A stretch of DNA of 62,517 nt from Holophagales bacterium. Its GTDB lineage: Bacteria > Acidobacteriota > Thermoanaerobaculia > Multivoradales > Multivoraceae. The stretch covers positions 1 through 62,517 of the forward strand of contig VXUF01000074.1 of assembly GCA_009837085.1 (NCBI GenBank). Reading direction: 5' to 3'. Shown piece by piece: positions 38,397 to 47,864 of this stretch. Every line of letters begins with the position of its first letter. Position 1 is the first letter of the stretch. Made by a program: the position numbers and the translations under genes. The notes under the pieces are model-generated. The model was given only the letters and a program-made list of their open reading frames with translations, did not search any database and was not told where the DNA came from.

Positions 38397-41003
38397 ATGG
38401 ACGCCTCACACCCTGGACCACGACGACTGGGCCTCGCTGCCGTGCTGCTGGCTTCCGCCGCGGCGGCCGCGACAGCTCAGACAACAGGAACCGTCGAAGG
38501 CGTCGTCGTCGACGCGGACGGCACTCCGCTACCCGGTGTCACCGTGACCGTGACCGGCCCGGGGGTGCGCCAGGAGCGGATCACCCAGAGCGACGGCGCC
38601 TACGCGAGCACCGGTCTCTCGGCCGGTGACTATGTCGTCACGGCGACTCTGCTGGGCTTCGAAACAGCCGAGAGTCCGGTTTCGCTCGGCGCTGGCGCCA
38701 CCGAGAACGTCCGGCTCGTCCTCCACGTCGTCAGACTGCTCGAGACCGTGACCGTCGTGGCCGAGGAACCCCGGACGTTCGCGCGGAACATCGTCTCCCA
38801 GCCGATGCTGCTCCAGCAGTCGAAGATCACCAACGTGACGTCGGTGGTCGACAACCTGCCGGGAGTCTCGGTCCAGGAGGGCGACTCCTACGGCTTCGAC
38901 GACTGGTCGGCCAACGTCGCCATGCGGGGCTTCCAGGTAACGATCAACGACGTGCAGATCGGAACCACGATCGACGGGTTCCCGAACGGCACCTCGGACT
39001 ACTGGAGCGGCGCCAAGGCGAACCGCTTCGTCGATCCGATGAACCTCGGCGGAGTCGAGGTGTCGCAGGGGACGGCCGACATCGCTTCGCGGTCCGTCGA
39101 GGCGCTCGGCGGCACGTTCAACTACCTGACCGACGACCCCGCGGACGAACGGACCTACACGGCATCGATGACACTGGGCGAGTACCAGGGCCAGCGCTTC
39201 TTCATGCGCGTCGACACCGGGCCGATCTTCGGAGGCAACACCCGCGCGTGGATCGCCGCGACCCGCCAGGGAGCGACCGACTGGATGGAGGGTTCGGCGC
39301 TCAACGAGCGCGAGCACGTCGCGATGAAGCTCGTCTCGTCCCAAGGCCGGGTCGATCTGACGAGCTACATCTCGTACGACAACATCCACGAGGACGTCTA
39401 TCAGCGCCTCTACAGCGACAGCGACTTCCGGGCCAATCCGCGCTGGGACCGCCTGATCGGCGACTGGCCCGGGGTGCCGTACCTGAACCAGTTCTACCGG
39501 CGCGGCTGGCAGACCCGGCGCAGCAACACGTTCGGCTACCTGAAAGCGGACTGGTCGTTCGGCGAGGAGCTCTCGCTAAGCCTGGCCGGCTACTTTCATC
39601 GCAACCGGGGCCGGGGGGACTGGCTGCCGCCCTACATCGTCGACATCACCGACGACGGGGGCGGCGCCGAATCGGAGCTGTTCGGCGGCTCCACGGTACG
39701 GGGCGGCTCGCAGCTCGGGCTGATCCGTTTCGTCGGCCCCGACGGCGCCGCCGTGGCGCCTGTGCCGGGTTGTACCTCGTCGTTCCTCTTCAACTACTAC
39801 GGCCCGGGCGGCCCGGAAGTCGATCCGGCGTGCCATCCGGGCGCGACGGCGGTGCAGTCGTACCGGCACAGCCACTACGGCAAGGACCGCGTCGGGGTCA
39901 CGCTCGACCAGGAGTGGCTCACGACGATCGGCAACACCGGCAGCAAGCTGCGCGCCGGCATCTGGTACGAGGACTCGAAGCGCGACCTCGGACGGGACTG
40001 GCACCAGATCCTCGATCCGGTGATCAACTTCCAGTGGCACGCGACGCCCTACTGGCACCAGTACCAGTGGGAGTTCCCGCAGAGCGTGATGATGCTGTAC
40101 GCGGAGGAGACGCTCTACGCCGGGCGCTTCACTCTGGCCGGCGGTCTCAAGAAGTACCTGGTCGACGTGTCGCGCGAGGACCAGTTCCTTGTCGACCCGA
40201 ACCTGACGGTCGACTCCGACTCGAGTCTGCTCCTCTCGGGCGGCGTCACCTACGAGACGCCGGTCGAAGGCCTGGACCTCTTCGCCGGCTACGCGGAGAA
40301 CTTCAGGGCGATCGGCAGCACGCTGCTGGAGGTGCCGGGGCGCAGCCTGGCCGCGCTCGAGCCCGAAACCGCCTCGAACATCGACGTAGGCCTGCAGTAC
40401 TCGGCCGAACGGCTGGCGCTGAGCGCCACCGGCTACGTCATCGACTTCGACAACCGGATCTTCTACCTCGGACCGCAGACGCCGGCCGGCCCCAACTACC
40501 TCATTCCGGGCGGCGGCGCCTACTTCAACGCGGGCGGCATCGAGACAAACGGCGTCGAACTCTCGGCGACGGTGCAGATGCCGCACCAGCTCTCCCTCTA
40601 CACGGCCTACACGCTCAACAACTCCGAGTACGTCGGCAGCGGCGACGCCCTGGTGGACGCGAACCAGAACATCATGCCGGGGACGGACGTCACCGGCGTG
40701 CCGGACCGCCTGTGGGTCGTCTCGCTCGACCGGTCCGGTCCCCTGAGCGCGGGCATCAGCGCGAAGTACACGTCGGCGCGGCGGGTCAGCCTGGTCGCCG
40801 ACTGGACCACGGACGACTACTGGTTGATGGACGCCTACGTCGTCTTTTCGGGCGAGGTGCTGAGCGACCTGCTCCGCTCGACGACGTTCGAGCTGGTCGC
40901 CAACAACCTGTTTGACGAGGCCTACCTCTCCGCGATCACCGAGAACGCGGCCTGGCTGGGGGCGTCGCGGTCCGTGTCGATGACGGTCACTTTCTCGTTC
41001 TGA
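38397..41003 (+). CDS. TonB-dependent receptor with N-terminal carboxypeptidase-regulatory-like domain
   Basis: GTVEGVVVDADGTPLPGVTVTVTGPG…DGAYASTGLSAGDYVVTATLLGFE; plug and beta-barrel; terminal aromatic F. Confidence 0.92.
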   Translation: MDASHPGPRRLGLAAVLLASAAAAATAQTTGTVEGVVVDADGTPLPGVTVTVTGPGVRQERITQSDGAYASTGLSAGDYVVTATLLGFETAESPVSLGAGATENVRLVLHVVRLLETVTVVAEEPRTFARNIVSQPMLLQQSKITNVTSVVDNLPGVSVQEGDSYGFDDWSANVAMRGFQVTINDVQIGTTIDGFPNGTSDYWSGAKANRFVDPMNLGGVEVSQGTADIASRSVEALGGTFNYLTDDPADERTYTASMTLGEYQGQRFFMRVDTGPIFGGNTRAWIAATRQGATDWMEGSALNEREHVAMKLVSSQGRVDLTSYISYDNIHEDVYQRLYSDSDFRANPRWDRLIGDWPGVPYLNQFYRRGWQTRRSNTFGYLKADWSFGEELSLSLAGYFHRNRGRGDWLPPYIVDITDDGGGAESELFGGSTVRGGSQLGLIRFVGPDGAAVAPVPGCTSSFLFNYYGPGGPEVDPACHPGATAVQSYRHSHYGKDRVGVTLDQEWLTTIGNTGSKLRAGIWYEDSKRDLGRDWHQILDPVINFQWHATPYWHQYQWEFPQSVMMLYAEETLYAGRFTLAGGLKKYLVDVSREDQFLVDPNLTVDSDSSLLLSGGVTYETPVEGLDLFAGYAENFRAIGSTLLEVPGRSLAALEPETASNIDVGLQYSAERLALSATGYVIDFDNRIFYLGPQTPAGPNYLIPGGGAYFNAGGIETNGVELSATVQMPHQLSLYTAYTLNNSEYVGSGDALVDANQNIMPGTDVTGVPDRLWVVSLDRSGPLSAGISAKYTSARRVSLVADWTTDDYWLMDAYVVFSGEVLSDLLRSTTFELVANNLFDEAYLSAITENAAWLGASRSVSMTVTFSF

Positions 41004-41019
41004 CCCGAGGGCCCGGGTC
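41002..41019. terminator. Bidirectional hairpin GACCCG-AGGGCC-CGGGTC spanning two convergent stop codons
   Basis: Stem bases include the GA of TGA (41001-41003, + gene) and the first base of CTA (41019-41021, stop of - gene). Confidence 0.55.
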
Positions 41020-42065
41020 TAAGGGTTCCGCCACTCGATCCACCAGCCGTGGGGCGAGGCCCGGGCGAGCAGCTCCGTTTCGCCTGAACCGCCGCGGTAT
41101 CTGGTCAGAGTCAGGCTCGGCGGATGGACGCCTTCGAGGGCCACCCGCCAAACGGGCCGTTCCCGGCTCCGGGCCTCCAGCGCTTCCGTGAGGCGCCGCC
41201 TGCCCTCGCGGGGAACCTGGTACATCGCGATCGTGGAGTAGACGACCAGCGCCACCTCGGCCGGGACACGCTCGAGCAGGTGCGACAGGTCCCTGGACGC
41301 GTCGCCCCGATGGAGGCCGATCGGGCTCTGCTTCAATTCGGCCGCCGCGTCGACGAGCTGGGCGTGGCGCTCCACGTGCTCCGGCCAGATCAGCGCTCGC
41401 AGCCAGAGCAACTCATCCGGGTCGGCGAGGTCGATGGGGCTCAGGTCGATTCCGTCGCGGCTCGCTACCGGGATCTCCAGTGGAGGCGCCGGCAGCGTGC
41501 CGGGGCCCCGCAGATCGGCTTCGAGTTCAACCCGCGCCGCCTCTCTTCCCCAGCGCAGGACCTCGCTTCCGTCTCGCAGATACCGGTAGGCGTAGCGATC
41601 GAAGTTCAGGTTCAGGCCGGCGCTGGCGCCGACATCGATCAGGGCGAGCGGCGCTCCGGCCTCGCGGTGGACCAGGCCGAACGCCGGCAGCAGACAGGTG
41701 CAGCGCCGCACGACCTGGGTCTGGGTGCGACGAGAGGCGATCAGGTCCGCGACCGCCTCGCGGTGTTCGAGGCAGAACGCCCGGAAGGGCGGGAAGGCTT
41801 CGCCCGGCGGCGGTTCCGGGCCCGAGAGAATCGGGTAGTGCCCAGCCAGCGGATGTTCGACTCCCCGCAGGAGCAGGTACTGCACCGCCCCGAAGAGCAT
41901 GTTCGGCGCCGGCTGACCTTGTTGCCGTCGTGCCGCGAGTGCCAGCAGTTCGCCGTCTCCCGCCACGCCCGCGGCGAGTGCCGCGTACGTTGGCGAGTCG
42001 AGGTCCGGCGCTTCGACCCGCGCGAACTGCTCAAAGGCGGCGCTGAGGTCCGGATACCCGCTCAA
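41019..42065 (-). CDS. DUF2332 family protein
   Basis: PLAGHYPILSGPEPPPGEAFPPFRAFCLEH…LIDVGASAGLNLNFDRYAY; TTG start. Confidence 0.85.
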   Translation of the reverse strand: MSGYPDLSAAFEQFARVEAPDLDSPTYAALAAGVAGDGELLALAARRQQGQPAPNMLFGAVQYLLLRGVEHPLAGHYPILSGPEPPPGEAFPPFRAFCLEHREAVADLIASRRTQTQVVRRCTCLLPAFGLVHREAGAPLALIDVGASAGLNLNFDRYAYRYLRDGSEVLRWGREAARVELEADLRGPGTLPAPPLEIPVASRDGIDLSPIDLADPDELLWLRALIWPEHVERHAQLVDAAAELKQSPIGLHRGDASRDLSHLLERVPAEVALVVYSTIAMYQVPREGRRRLTEALEARSRERPVWRVALEGVHPPSLTLTRYRGGSGETELLARASPHGWWIEWRNP

Positions 42066-42082
42066 CGGCCGGCAACGCCTCG
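42051..42082 (+). repeat. Left copy of ~32-bp direct repeat flanking the DUF885 gene
   Basis: CGGATACCCGCTCAACGGCCGGCAACGCCTCG. Confidence 0.85.
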
Positions 42083-42165
42083 GTCGGCTTGCCGCGGCGC
42101 ACGCAGCTCGGCGGCGCTACCCATATGATGGCAATACAACGACAAGCAGCACTCCGGGGGGACAC

Positions 42166-43875
42166 ATGATAGCTACCCGTAATCTTCTGCTGGTGTTGGC
42201 GGCCGTACTCGCCGGCTTCCTCCTTTACCTGTTGCTGTCGAGTGATCCCGGAGGCGACCCGCCGGAAACCGGGACGACTCAGGCTGTCGCAAGCACCGAC
42301 TACGCCGAGCTGGTATCCCTCTTCGGAGACTTCCGTTCGTTCGAGCAAGCCGGCTCCGGCAACATCCAGTCCTATTCGCAGAGCGGCTGGATCCTGTCGA
42401 ACCTGGACGCTGCGCCAGACTTCTCCGCCGCTGCAATGGCGGAGAAGTACGGTGAGTTGAGGACGTTTCAGGAGCGGCTGGAGTCGATCGATCCCACGGG
42501 CTGGACGATCCCGGAACAGGTCGACTACCACCTCGTCCGGGCGGAGATGAATGGCTATGAGTTCCAGCACCGGGTTCTCAGCCCATGGTCCACGGATCCC
42601 GGCTTCTACAACGACGTGATCGCCACGTTCGCCTGGGTAGCTGAGCCGCCTCTGCGGGGAGACGAGGTCGCGGATCTGCAGTCAAGGCTCAGATCGGTGC
42701 CCGATCTCGTACAGCAGGGGAAGGAGAATCTTCATGACTTTTCACTGATCGCCGTCGACCTCGCCACTCTGGCCATTCTCTCCATTGGAGACACCAGATC
42801 GGCCTATGAATCGCTCGCACAGGGCCTGAGGAGTCATCATCCGGAGCTCGTACCCGACATCGAGTCGGCCCTGGTCGCCATCGACGACTATGAGGACTGG
42901 ATACGGTCCAACGAACATCGGATGACCGGCACTACGGGGATAGGCAAGGAAAACTACAACTGGCTGCTCAGGAACGTCTATCTGTTTCCCTATACCTGGG
43001 ACGACATCCGAACGATCGTCGAACTCGAAGACAATCGCGTGATCAGCTTTCAGCGACTGGAGGAACACCGGAATCGCGACGTTCCACCAATCACACCGGT
43101 CGGCTCACAGCTCGAGTACAGGGAAGGCATCGAGGAAGCCGTCGATCACATCATGAGCTTCCTGCGCAACGAGGAGATCCTGACCATGCACGACTTCCTT
43201 GTGCCGGATGACTACTTCGACTCGCGGCTCTTCGGGAAGGGGTACTCCCTGGAGGATCCCTGGCCCGAGACGCACGACTATTTCTTCAATTTCTCTCACC
43301 GGGAAGCGGTGATGGAGAACACCCATGAGCTGGTCGGCCATCATTTCGACATGCTCAGAGCGCAGCGCGAAAGTCACCCGATCCGTGGCGGGGAGCGGGC
43401 GTACAAGATCTCGACGGCTCGCGACGAGGGCCTCGCGTTTGCCCTCGAGGAACTACTGATGCATGCGGGCTACCTGGACGGACGCAATCCTCACGGCAGG
43501 GAGATCACCTATGAACAGGCGGCTTTCCGCACCGTGCGCGCACTCTCCGACATCTACATGCACAGCGGTGACTGGAATCTGGAAGAAGCGATGCGCTTCT
43601 GTATCGACAATGCGCCGCATGGCGAGTTGCTGGAGGGTAGTCACCATCTGTGGTTCGAACTGGATACGACGCTGCGCGGCGTGGGGCACCACATGCTCAT
43701 GGTCCTGGGAAAGGTCCAGTTCATGAAACTGATGCGAGACCGCGCCAATCAACTCGGCGACGACTTCGACTTGCGGCAGTTCCTGGACGAGGTCTACGCC
43801 GCGGGCCAGATGCCCTGGTCGCTCATCCGGTGGGAGATGACCGGGTACGACGACGAGGTCTCACAACTCTGGTAG
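42166..43875 (+). CDS. DUF885 family protein (metal-dependent peptidase-like), membrane-anchored
   Basis: HELVGHHFDMLRAQ motif; RDEGLAFALEELLMHAGYL; N-terminal TM; visibly lower GC than flanks. Confidence 0.85.
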   Translation: MIATRNLLLVLAAVLAGFLLYLLLSSDPGGDPPETGTTQAVASTDYAELVSLFGDFRSFEQAGSGNIQSYSQSGWILSNLDAAPDFSAAAMAEKYGELRTFQERLESIDPTGWTIPEQVDYHLVRAEMNGYEFQHRVLSPWSTDPGFYNDVIATFAWVAEPPLRGDEVADLQSRLRSVPDLVQQGKENLHDFSLIAVDLATLAILSIGDTRSAYESLAQGLRSHHPELVPDIESALVAIDDYEDWIRSNEHRMTGTTGIGKENYNWLLRNVYLFPYTWDDIRTIVELEDNRVISFQRLEEHRNRDVPPITPVGSQLEYREGIEEAVDHIMSFLRNEEILTMHDFLVPDDYFDSRLFGKGYSLEDPWPETHDYFFNFSHREAVMENTHELVGHHFDMLRAQRESHPIRGGERAYKISTARDEGLAFALEELLMHAGYLDGRNPHGREITYEQAAFRTVRALSDIYMHSGDWNLEEAMRFCIDNAPHGELLEGSHHLWFELDTTLRGVGHHMLMVLGKVQFMKLMRDRANQLGDDFDLRQFLDEVYAAGQMPWSLIRWEMTGYDDEVSQLW

Positions 43876-43883
43876 CGCAGGCG

Positions 43884-43915
43884 CGGATACCCACTCAACG
43901 GCCGGCAACGTCTCG
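43884..43915 (+). repeat. Right copy of ~32-bp direct repeat flanking the DUF885 gene
   Basis: CGGATACCCACTCAACGGCCGGCAACGTCTCG; 2 mismatches to left copy. Confidence 0.85.
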
Positions 43916-44926
43916 ATCTCTGAACGCCGAGGCGATCGACTCTCGATAGGGCGGCCGGAGCACGCCGGCGTCGGTGATCAACGCTGCCACCAACTCCGCC
44001 GGCGTGACGTCGAACGCCAGGTTGAGGGCCTCGGTCTCCCGGGGCGCGATCCGCTTGCCGAAGGCGTGGACCACCTCCCCGGCGTCGCGCTCCTCGATCG
44101 GAATGTCGGCGCCCGAGGCCGTGTGGCGATCGATCGTCGACAGCGGCGCCGCGACGTAGAAGGGAACGCCGTGCCGCGCCGCCAGCACGGCGACCGGGTA
44201 GGTGCCGACCTTGTTCGCCACGTCGCCGTTGGCGGCGATCCGGTCAGCGCCGACGACGATCTTCTGAACCCAGCCGCGAGCGATGATGGCGCCGGCGCTG
44301 TTGTCCGTGATCAGCCGGTGCGGTATCTCCAACCGGCTGAGTTCCCAGGTTGTCAGCCGCGAGCCCTGGAGCAGGGGCCGGGTCTCGTCGACCCACACGC
44401 TGGCGAGCCTCCCCGCCGACCACGCCGCCTCGACCACGCCGATTGCCGTGCCGTAGCCGGCCGTCGCCAGCGCGCCGGCGTTGCAGTGGGTCAGGACGCG
44501 GTCGCCCTCCTCGAACAGCTCCCGGCCGAAAGCGCCGATCCGGCGGTTGGCCTCGACGTCCTCCCGGTGCAGATCACCAGCCCAGTTCAGCAGTCGCTGG
44601 CGCAACTCCGTGTGCGCGCCGGCTTCGACGCAGCGGTCACGCACTACGCGGCCCTGGTCCAGAGCCCAGCACAGGTTCACCGCCGTCGGTCGGGTCGCGA
44701 GCAGAAGTTCGTAGGCGGCATCGAAGTCCCCGGCGCCCAGCACCAGGCCGTAGGCCGCCGCAACTCCGATCGCAGGCGCACCCCGCACCGAGAGACGGCG
44801 AACCGCACCGGCTACGTCTTCGGGCCGGCGGCAGTGAAGCCATACCTGCTGCTCCGGAAGCAGGGTCTGGTCCAGCAGCAGAAGCTCACCGTCACTCCAC
44901 CGGATCGGCGAGAAACCGTCTGCCAT
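43895..44926 (-). CDS. mtnA: S-methyl-5-thioribose-1-phosphate isomerase
   Basis: SVRGAPAIGVAAAYGL, LTHCNAGALATAGYGTAIGV, DNSAGAIIARGWVQKIVVGADRIAANGDVANKVGTY motifs. Confidence 0.95.
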   Translation of the reverse strand: MADGFSPIRWSDGELLLLDQTLLPEQQVWLHCRRPEDVAGAVRRLSVRGAPAIGVAAAYGLVLGAGDFDAAYELLLATRPTAVNLCWALDQGRVVRDRCVEAGAHTELRQRLLNWAGDLHREDVEANRRIGAFGRELFEEGDRVLTHCNAGALATAGYGTAIGVVEAAWSAGRLASVWVDETRPLLQGSRLTTWELSRLEIPHRLITDNSAGAIIARGWVQKIVVGADRIAANGDVANKVGTYPVAVLAARHGVPFYVAAPLSTIDRHTASGADIPIEERDAGEVVHAFGKRIAPRETEALNLAFDVTPAELVAALITDAGVLRPPYRESIASAFRDRDVAGR

Positions 44927-44948
44927 TCCCGAAGCCTAGCGCGCCGCT

Positions 44949-45548
44949 TCAGACGGCCTTCCACTCCTCCCGGTCCCGCACGTAGCGGAGGATCTGGATC
45001 TTGCCGGTGCGGTTGTGGACCCGAACCGCGAACAGGTGATAGCCGTCCGTGAGGAAGACGGTGCCAGGGCTCGCCGTGCCAAGCGGCCCGAACGATGCCA
45101 GGTTGCTGCGGCCGAACCGCACCGGGTCGTCCAGACGGTCCAGCCGGTCCGAACCGGTGAACCCGCGGGGCTCGAGATCGTCCGGGACGCCGAAACGCAC
45201 ACCGCTGCCGACATGGAGCAGGCGCGCCGGTCGGCGAACTCGCGGGTCGGTTCCGGTCCTCAGGTCCGCGGTGCGCACACCGTCGCCGTCACCGTCCGCA
45301 TAGAGCGAGAAGACGGAAGGCACTCCGTTGGGCACCGCTTCGTCGACCTCGAACCGCACCGCAATCGCGACTCCGTGCCGGACCGCGCTGGCACGAGCGG
45401 TCCAGAAGGCTGCCGCGACCTCGGATGCCGCCAGGCGCACCCGGTGCTGGGAGATCTGCTGGCGCAGGGGCGGCGCCGACAGGGTCGCAAGCAGGGCGAG
45501 CAACGCGGTAGCGATCAGGAGTTCGAGCAGCGTAAAGCCGTGGGGCAT
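44949..45548 (-). CDS. GspH/FimT-like pseudopilin
   Basis: MPHGFTLLELLIATALLALLATLSAP prepilin processing site. Confidence 0.88.
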   Translation of the reverse strand: MPHGFTLLELLIATALLALLATLSAPPLRQQISQHRVRLAASEVAAAFWTARASAVRHGVAIAVRFEVDEAVPNGVPSVFSLYADGDGDGVRTADLRTGTDPRVRRPARLLHVGSGVRFGVPDDLEPRGFTGSDRLDRLDDPVRFGRSNLASFGPLGTASPGTVFLTDGYHLFAVRVHNRTGKIQILRYVRDREEWKAV

Positions 45549-45600
45549 GGAGACGGACGTTCGCCCGCCCGCCTCCATGCCCCGGAGGACCCCGCTCCGC

Positions 45601-45975
45601 TCAGGGGCCGTCGGAGGGGCCATCCGACCCCGACCCGCCGGCCGGTTCTGTCTCTTCCCGGGGAATCCGCACCTTCTCGGTCAACGTCGTCTCGCCCTCG
45701 ATCGTCACGTATGGCCGCATCCGCTCGAACGAGCGCTCGCCGATGCCGCGCACGAGCATCAGATCGGCAGGCGACTCGAACTTGCCGTTGTCGGTGCGGA
45801 ACTCCACGATCCGCCCGGCCGTCGAGGGCCCGACGCCCGGCAGCAGGGAAAGGGCGGCAGCGTCGGCCGTATTGATGTTGACCACACCGTCCGCCGCTAT
45901 GGCGGGCAGCGCCGCCAGCAGGCTCAGCAGCGCCACTGCCAGAAGTGCGGTCCTGTTTCGTCTTGTCATGTGCAT
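45601..45975 (-). CDS. comEA: ComEA-like helix-hairpin-helix protein
   Basis: VNINTADAAALSLLPGVGPSTAGRIVEFRTDNGKFESPADLMLVRGIGERSFERMRPYV; alternative ATG 45969 has better-placed GGAG. Confidence 0.9.
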   Translation of the reverse strand: MHMTRRNRTALLAVALLSLLAALPAIAADGVVNINTADAAALSLLPGVGPSTAGRIVEFRTDNGKFESPADLMLVRGIGERSFERMRPYVTIEGETTLTEKVRIPREETEPAGGSGSDGPSDGP

Positions 45976-46044
45976 CTCCGTTTGTCCCCCGGGAGTTCCG
46001 GTGTTGTTGCGGGTGTTCTTTCTCCGACGACCCGGTGCAGGAGT

Positions 46045-46135
46045 GAGCCTTGGGAGGTGTTAGGGGGGCACCGCAGTGCCCCCCTGATCCCTTGCCAAAC
46101 TGGTTTTCAGTTGACCCTTGGGCACCTCCTGGCTC
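46045..46135. ncRNA. Structured RNA candidate: three-helix element between comEA (-) and lepB (+), strand unresolved
   Basis: P1 GAGCC(TT)GGGAGGTG/CACCTCCTGGCTC; P2 AGGGGGGCAC-CGCA-GTGCCCCCCT; P3 AACTG-GTTTT-CAGTT. Confidence 0.45.
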
Positions 46136-46438
46136 CGAATCCGTAGGTGCCTCTCGCCTCTTTCAAGTTCCCGGCCAACTATCGACCACTTCGCTAAGTG
46201 AACCAAACAAAGGAGGTTAGAGACACAGGAGGCGCCGCGGACCGAACCGATTCGTCAATGCAACTTGACTCGCTCATCACCCTGAGCGGCCCGGATCTCG
46301 CTGAGCTCGTTGAGCGGAGCAGCGGGTCGGTTCCGGGGTCAAGAGAACTGGACGGACTCCAGGTTGTCTGACCCGTAGCCACCACCCGGGGAGACGGAAG
46401 CGCGGGCCCCTGCCGGCTCGTTGTAGATTAGCCGGCCG

Positions 46439-47176
46439 ATGGTACGCGACCAGAAGCGAGCGCCGGAGCACCCCAGGGCGCGCCACACCTCAGTGATCCG
46501 CGAGTACGTCGAGGCGTTGATCGTGGCCGCCGTCTTTCTCGGGTTCACGAACAACTTCGTGCTGAAGACCTTCTACATCCCGAGCGGCTCGATGGAGAAC
46601 ACGCTGCTCATCGGCGACCACCTGTTCGTGAACCGCTACATCTTCGGGCCCCGTCCGACGATGCTCGAACAGAAGCTGCTCCCAGGCCGCGAGGTCCAGC
46701 GTGGCGACATCGTCATCTTCCGATCGCCAGAGACGCCGAAGCTGGACCTGGTCAAACGGTGCATCGGCCTGGCCGGCGACAAGCTGAACATGGTCAACAA
46801 GCAGCTCTTCGTGAACGGCAAGCCGGTCGATGACGACGCCTACGTGATCCACCGGGATGAGAAGGTCTTTCCGCCAATGGGTTCGTACGGCGAGTACAGG
46901 ACGAGTCGGGACAATTGGGGGCCGATCATCGTCCCTGACGATCACCTCTTCTGTATGGGCGACAACCGAGACGAGTCCCTGGACTCCCGAGCGTGGGGAA
47001 CGGTACCGCTGAAGCTCATCAAGGGCCGCGCGGTCATGGTCTACTGGTCGTACGGCGGAGAAACGTCGGACGGCACCTGGCATGGCTTCGGCCACCGCCT
47101 CAAGCAGCTCATGAACACGGCCCTCGGATTCCTGACCAAGACCCGCTGGGAGCGAACGTTCAAGCTCATCCAGTAG
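46439..47176 (+). CDS. lepB: Signal peptidase I
   Basis: IPSGSMENTLLIGDHLFVNRYIFG, RGDIVIFRSP, KRCIGLAGDKL, MGDNRDESLDSRAWG motifs. Confidence 0.95.
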   Translation: MVRDQKRAPEHPRARHTSVIREYVEALIVAAVFLGFTNNFVLKTFYIPSGSMENTLLIGDHLFVNRYIFGPRPTMLEQKLLPGREVQRGDIVIFRSPETPKLDLVKRCIGLAGDKLNMVNKQLFVNGKPVDDDAYVIHRDEKVFPPMGSYGEYRTSRDNWGPIIVPDDHLFCMGDNRDESLDSRAWGTVPLKLIKGRAVMVYWSYGGETSDGTWHGFGHRLKQLMNTALGFLTKTRWERTFKLIQ

Positions 47177-47189
47177 GACGCTGAGGCAC

Positions 47190-47837
47190 GTGACGCCGAA
47201 CGTCTCGTGGCGCCGCACGATACTGACCGACGTCGCGGCGGCGCTGCTCGTCGCGGCCGTGTTCGCCCTGTTCACCAGGGCGTTCCTAGTGCAGGCCTAC
47301 CGGATACCGTCCGAGTCGATGGAGCCGGCGCTTCTGGTCGGCGACCACCTGCTGATCAACAAGTTCATCTTCGGCGCCGGGGCCGGCCGCTGGGGTCCTC
47401 TCGTGCCTCAGCGCGAAGTCCGGCGAGGCGACCTCGTCACGTTCCAGGGCATCGAGGACGCGTCCCAGGAGCTGCTGAAGCGCTGCGTCGCGACCGCCGG
47501 TGACGAAGTCGAGATCGAGGCGAAGCGGCTCCGCCTGGGCGGAGGCCCCGTCGACGAGTCGGCGTACGTGGTCCACTCGGACGTGCTGGTCTATCCCCGG
47601 TCCGACTTCCTCCACGAAACGGTCTGGCGCCGGGACTCATTCGGTCCCGAGCGGGTGCCCGATCGGAGTCTGTTCTGCCTCGGAGACAATCGGGACATCT
47701 CGCGTGACTCCCGCTTCTTCGGGTCGGTCGGAACGGACCTCGTGCGAGGCCGACCACTACTCGTCTACTGGTCGCGGGACCGGGAGGCGGGCCGTTGGGG
47801 GTTCCGCTGGCGGCGTACCTTGCACGTTCCGCGCTGA
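47190..47837 (+). CDS. lepB: Signal peptidase I (second tandem copy)
   Basis: IPSESMEPALLVGDHLLINKFIFG, KRCVATAGDEVEI, LGDNRDISRDSRFFG motifs; GTG start. Confidence 0.94.
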   Translation: MTPNVSWRRTILTDVAAALLVAAVFALFTRAFLVQAYRIPSESMEPALLVGDHLLINKFIFGAGAGRWGPLVPQREVRRGDLVTFQGIEDASQELLKRCVATAGDEVEIEAKRLRLGGGPVDESAYVVHSDVLVYPRSDFLHETVWRRDSFGPERVPDRSLFCLGDNRDISRDSRFFGSVGTDLVRGRPLLVYWSRDREAGRWGFRWRRTLHVPR

Positions 47838-47864
47838 ACGCGGACCGGTCGTCCGCTACCGGTC

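Noticed and set aside
37987-41003. Genomic island integrated at tmRNA
   Set aside because: No integrase, no duplicated tmRNA 3' end, and normal high GC in the TonB receptor gene.
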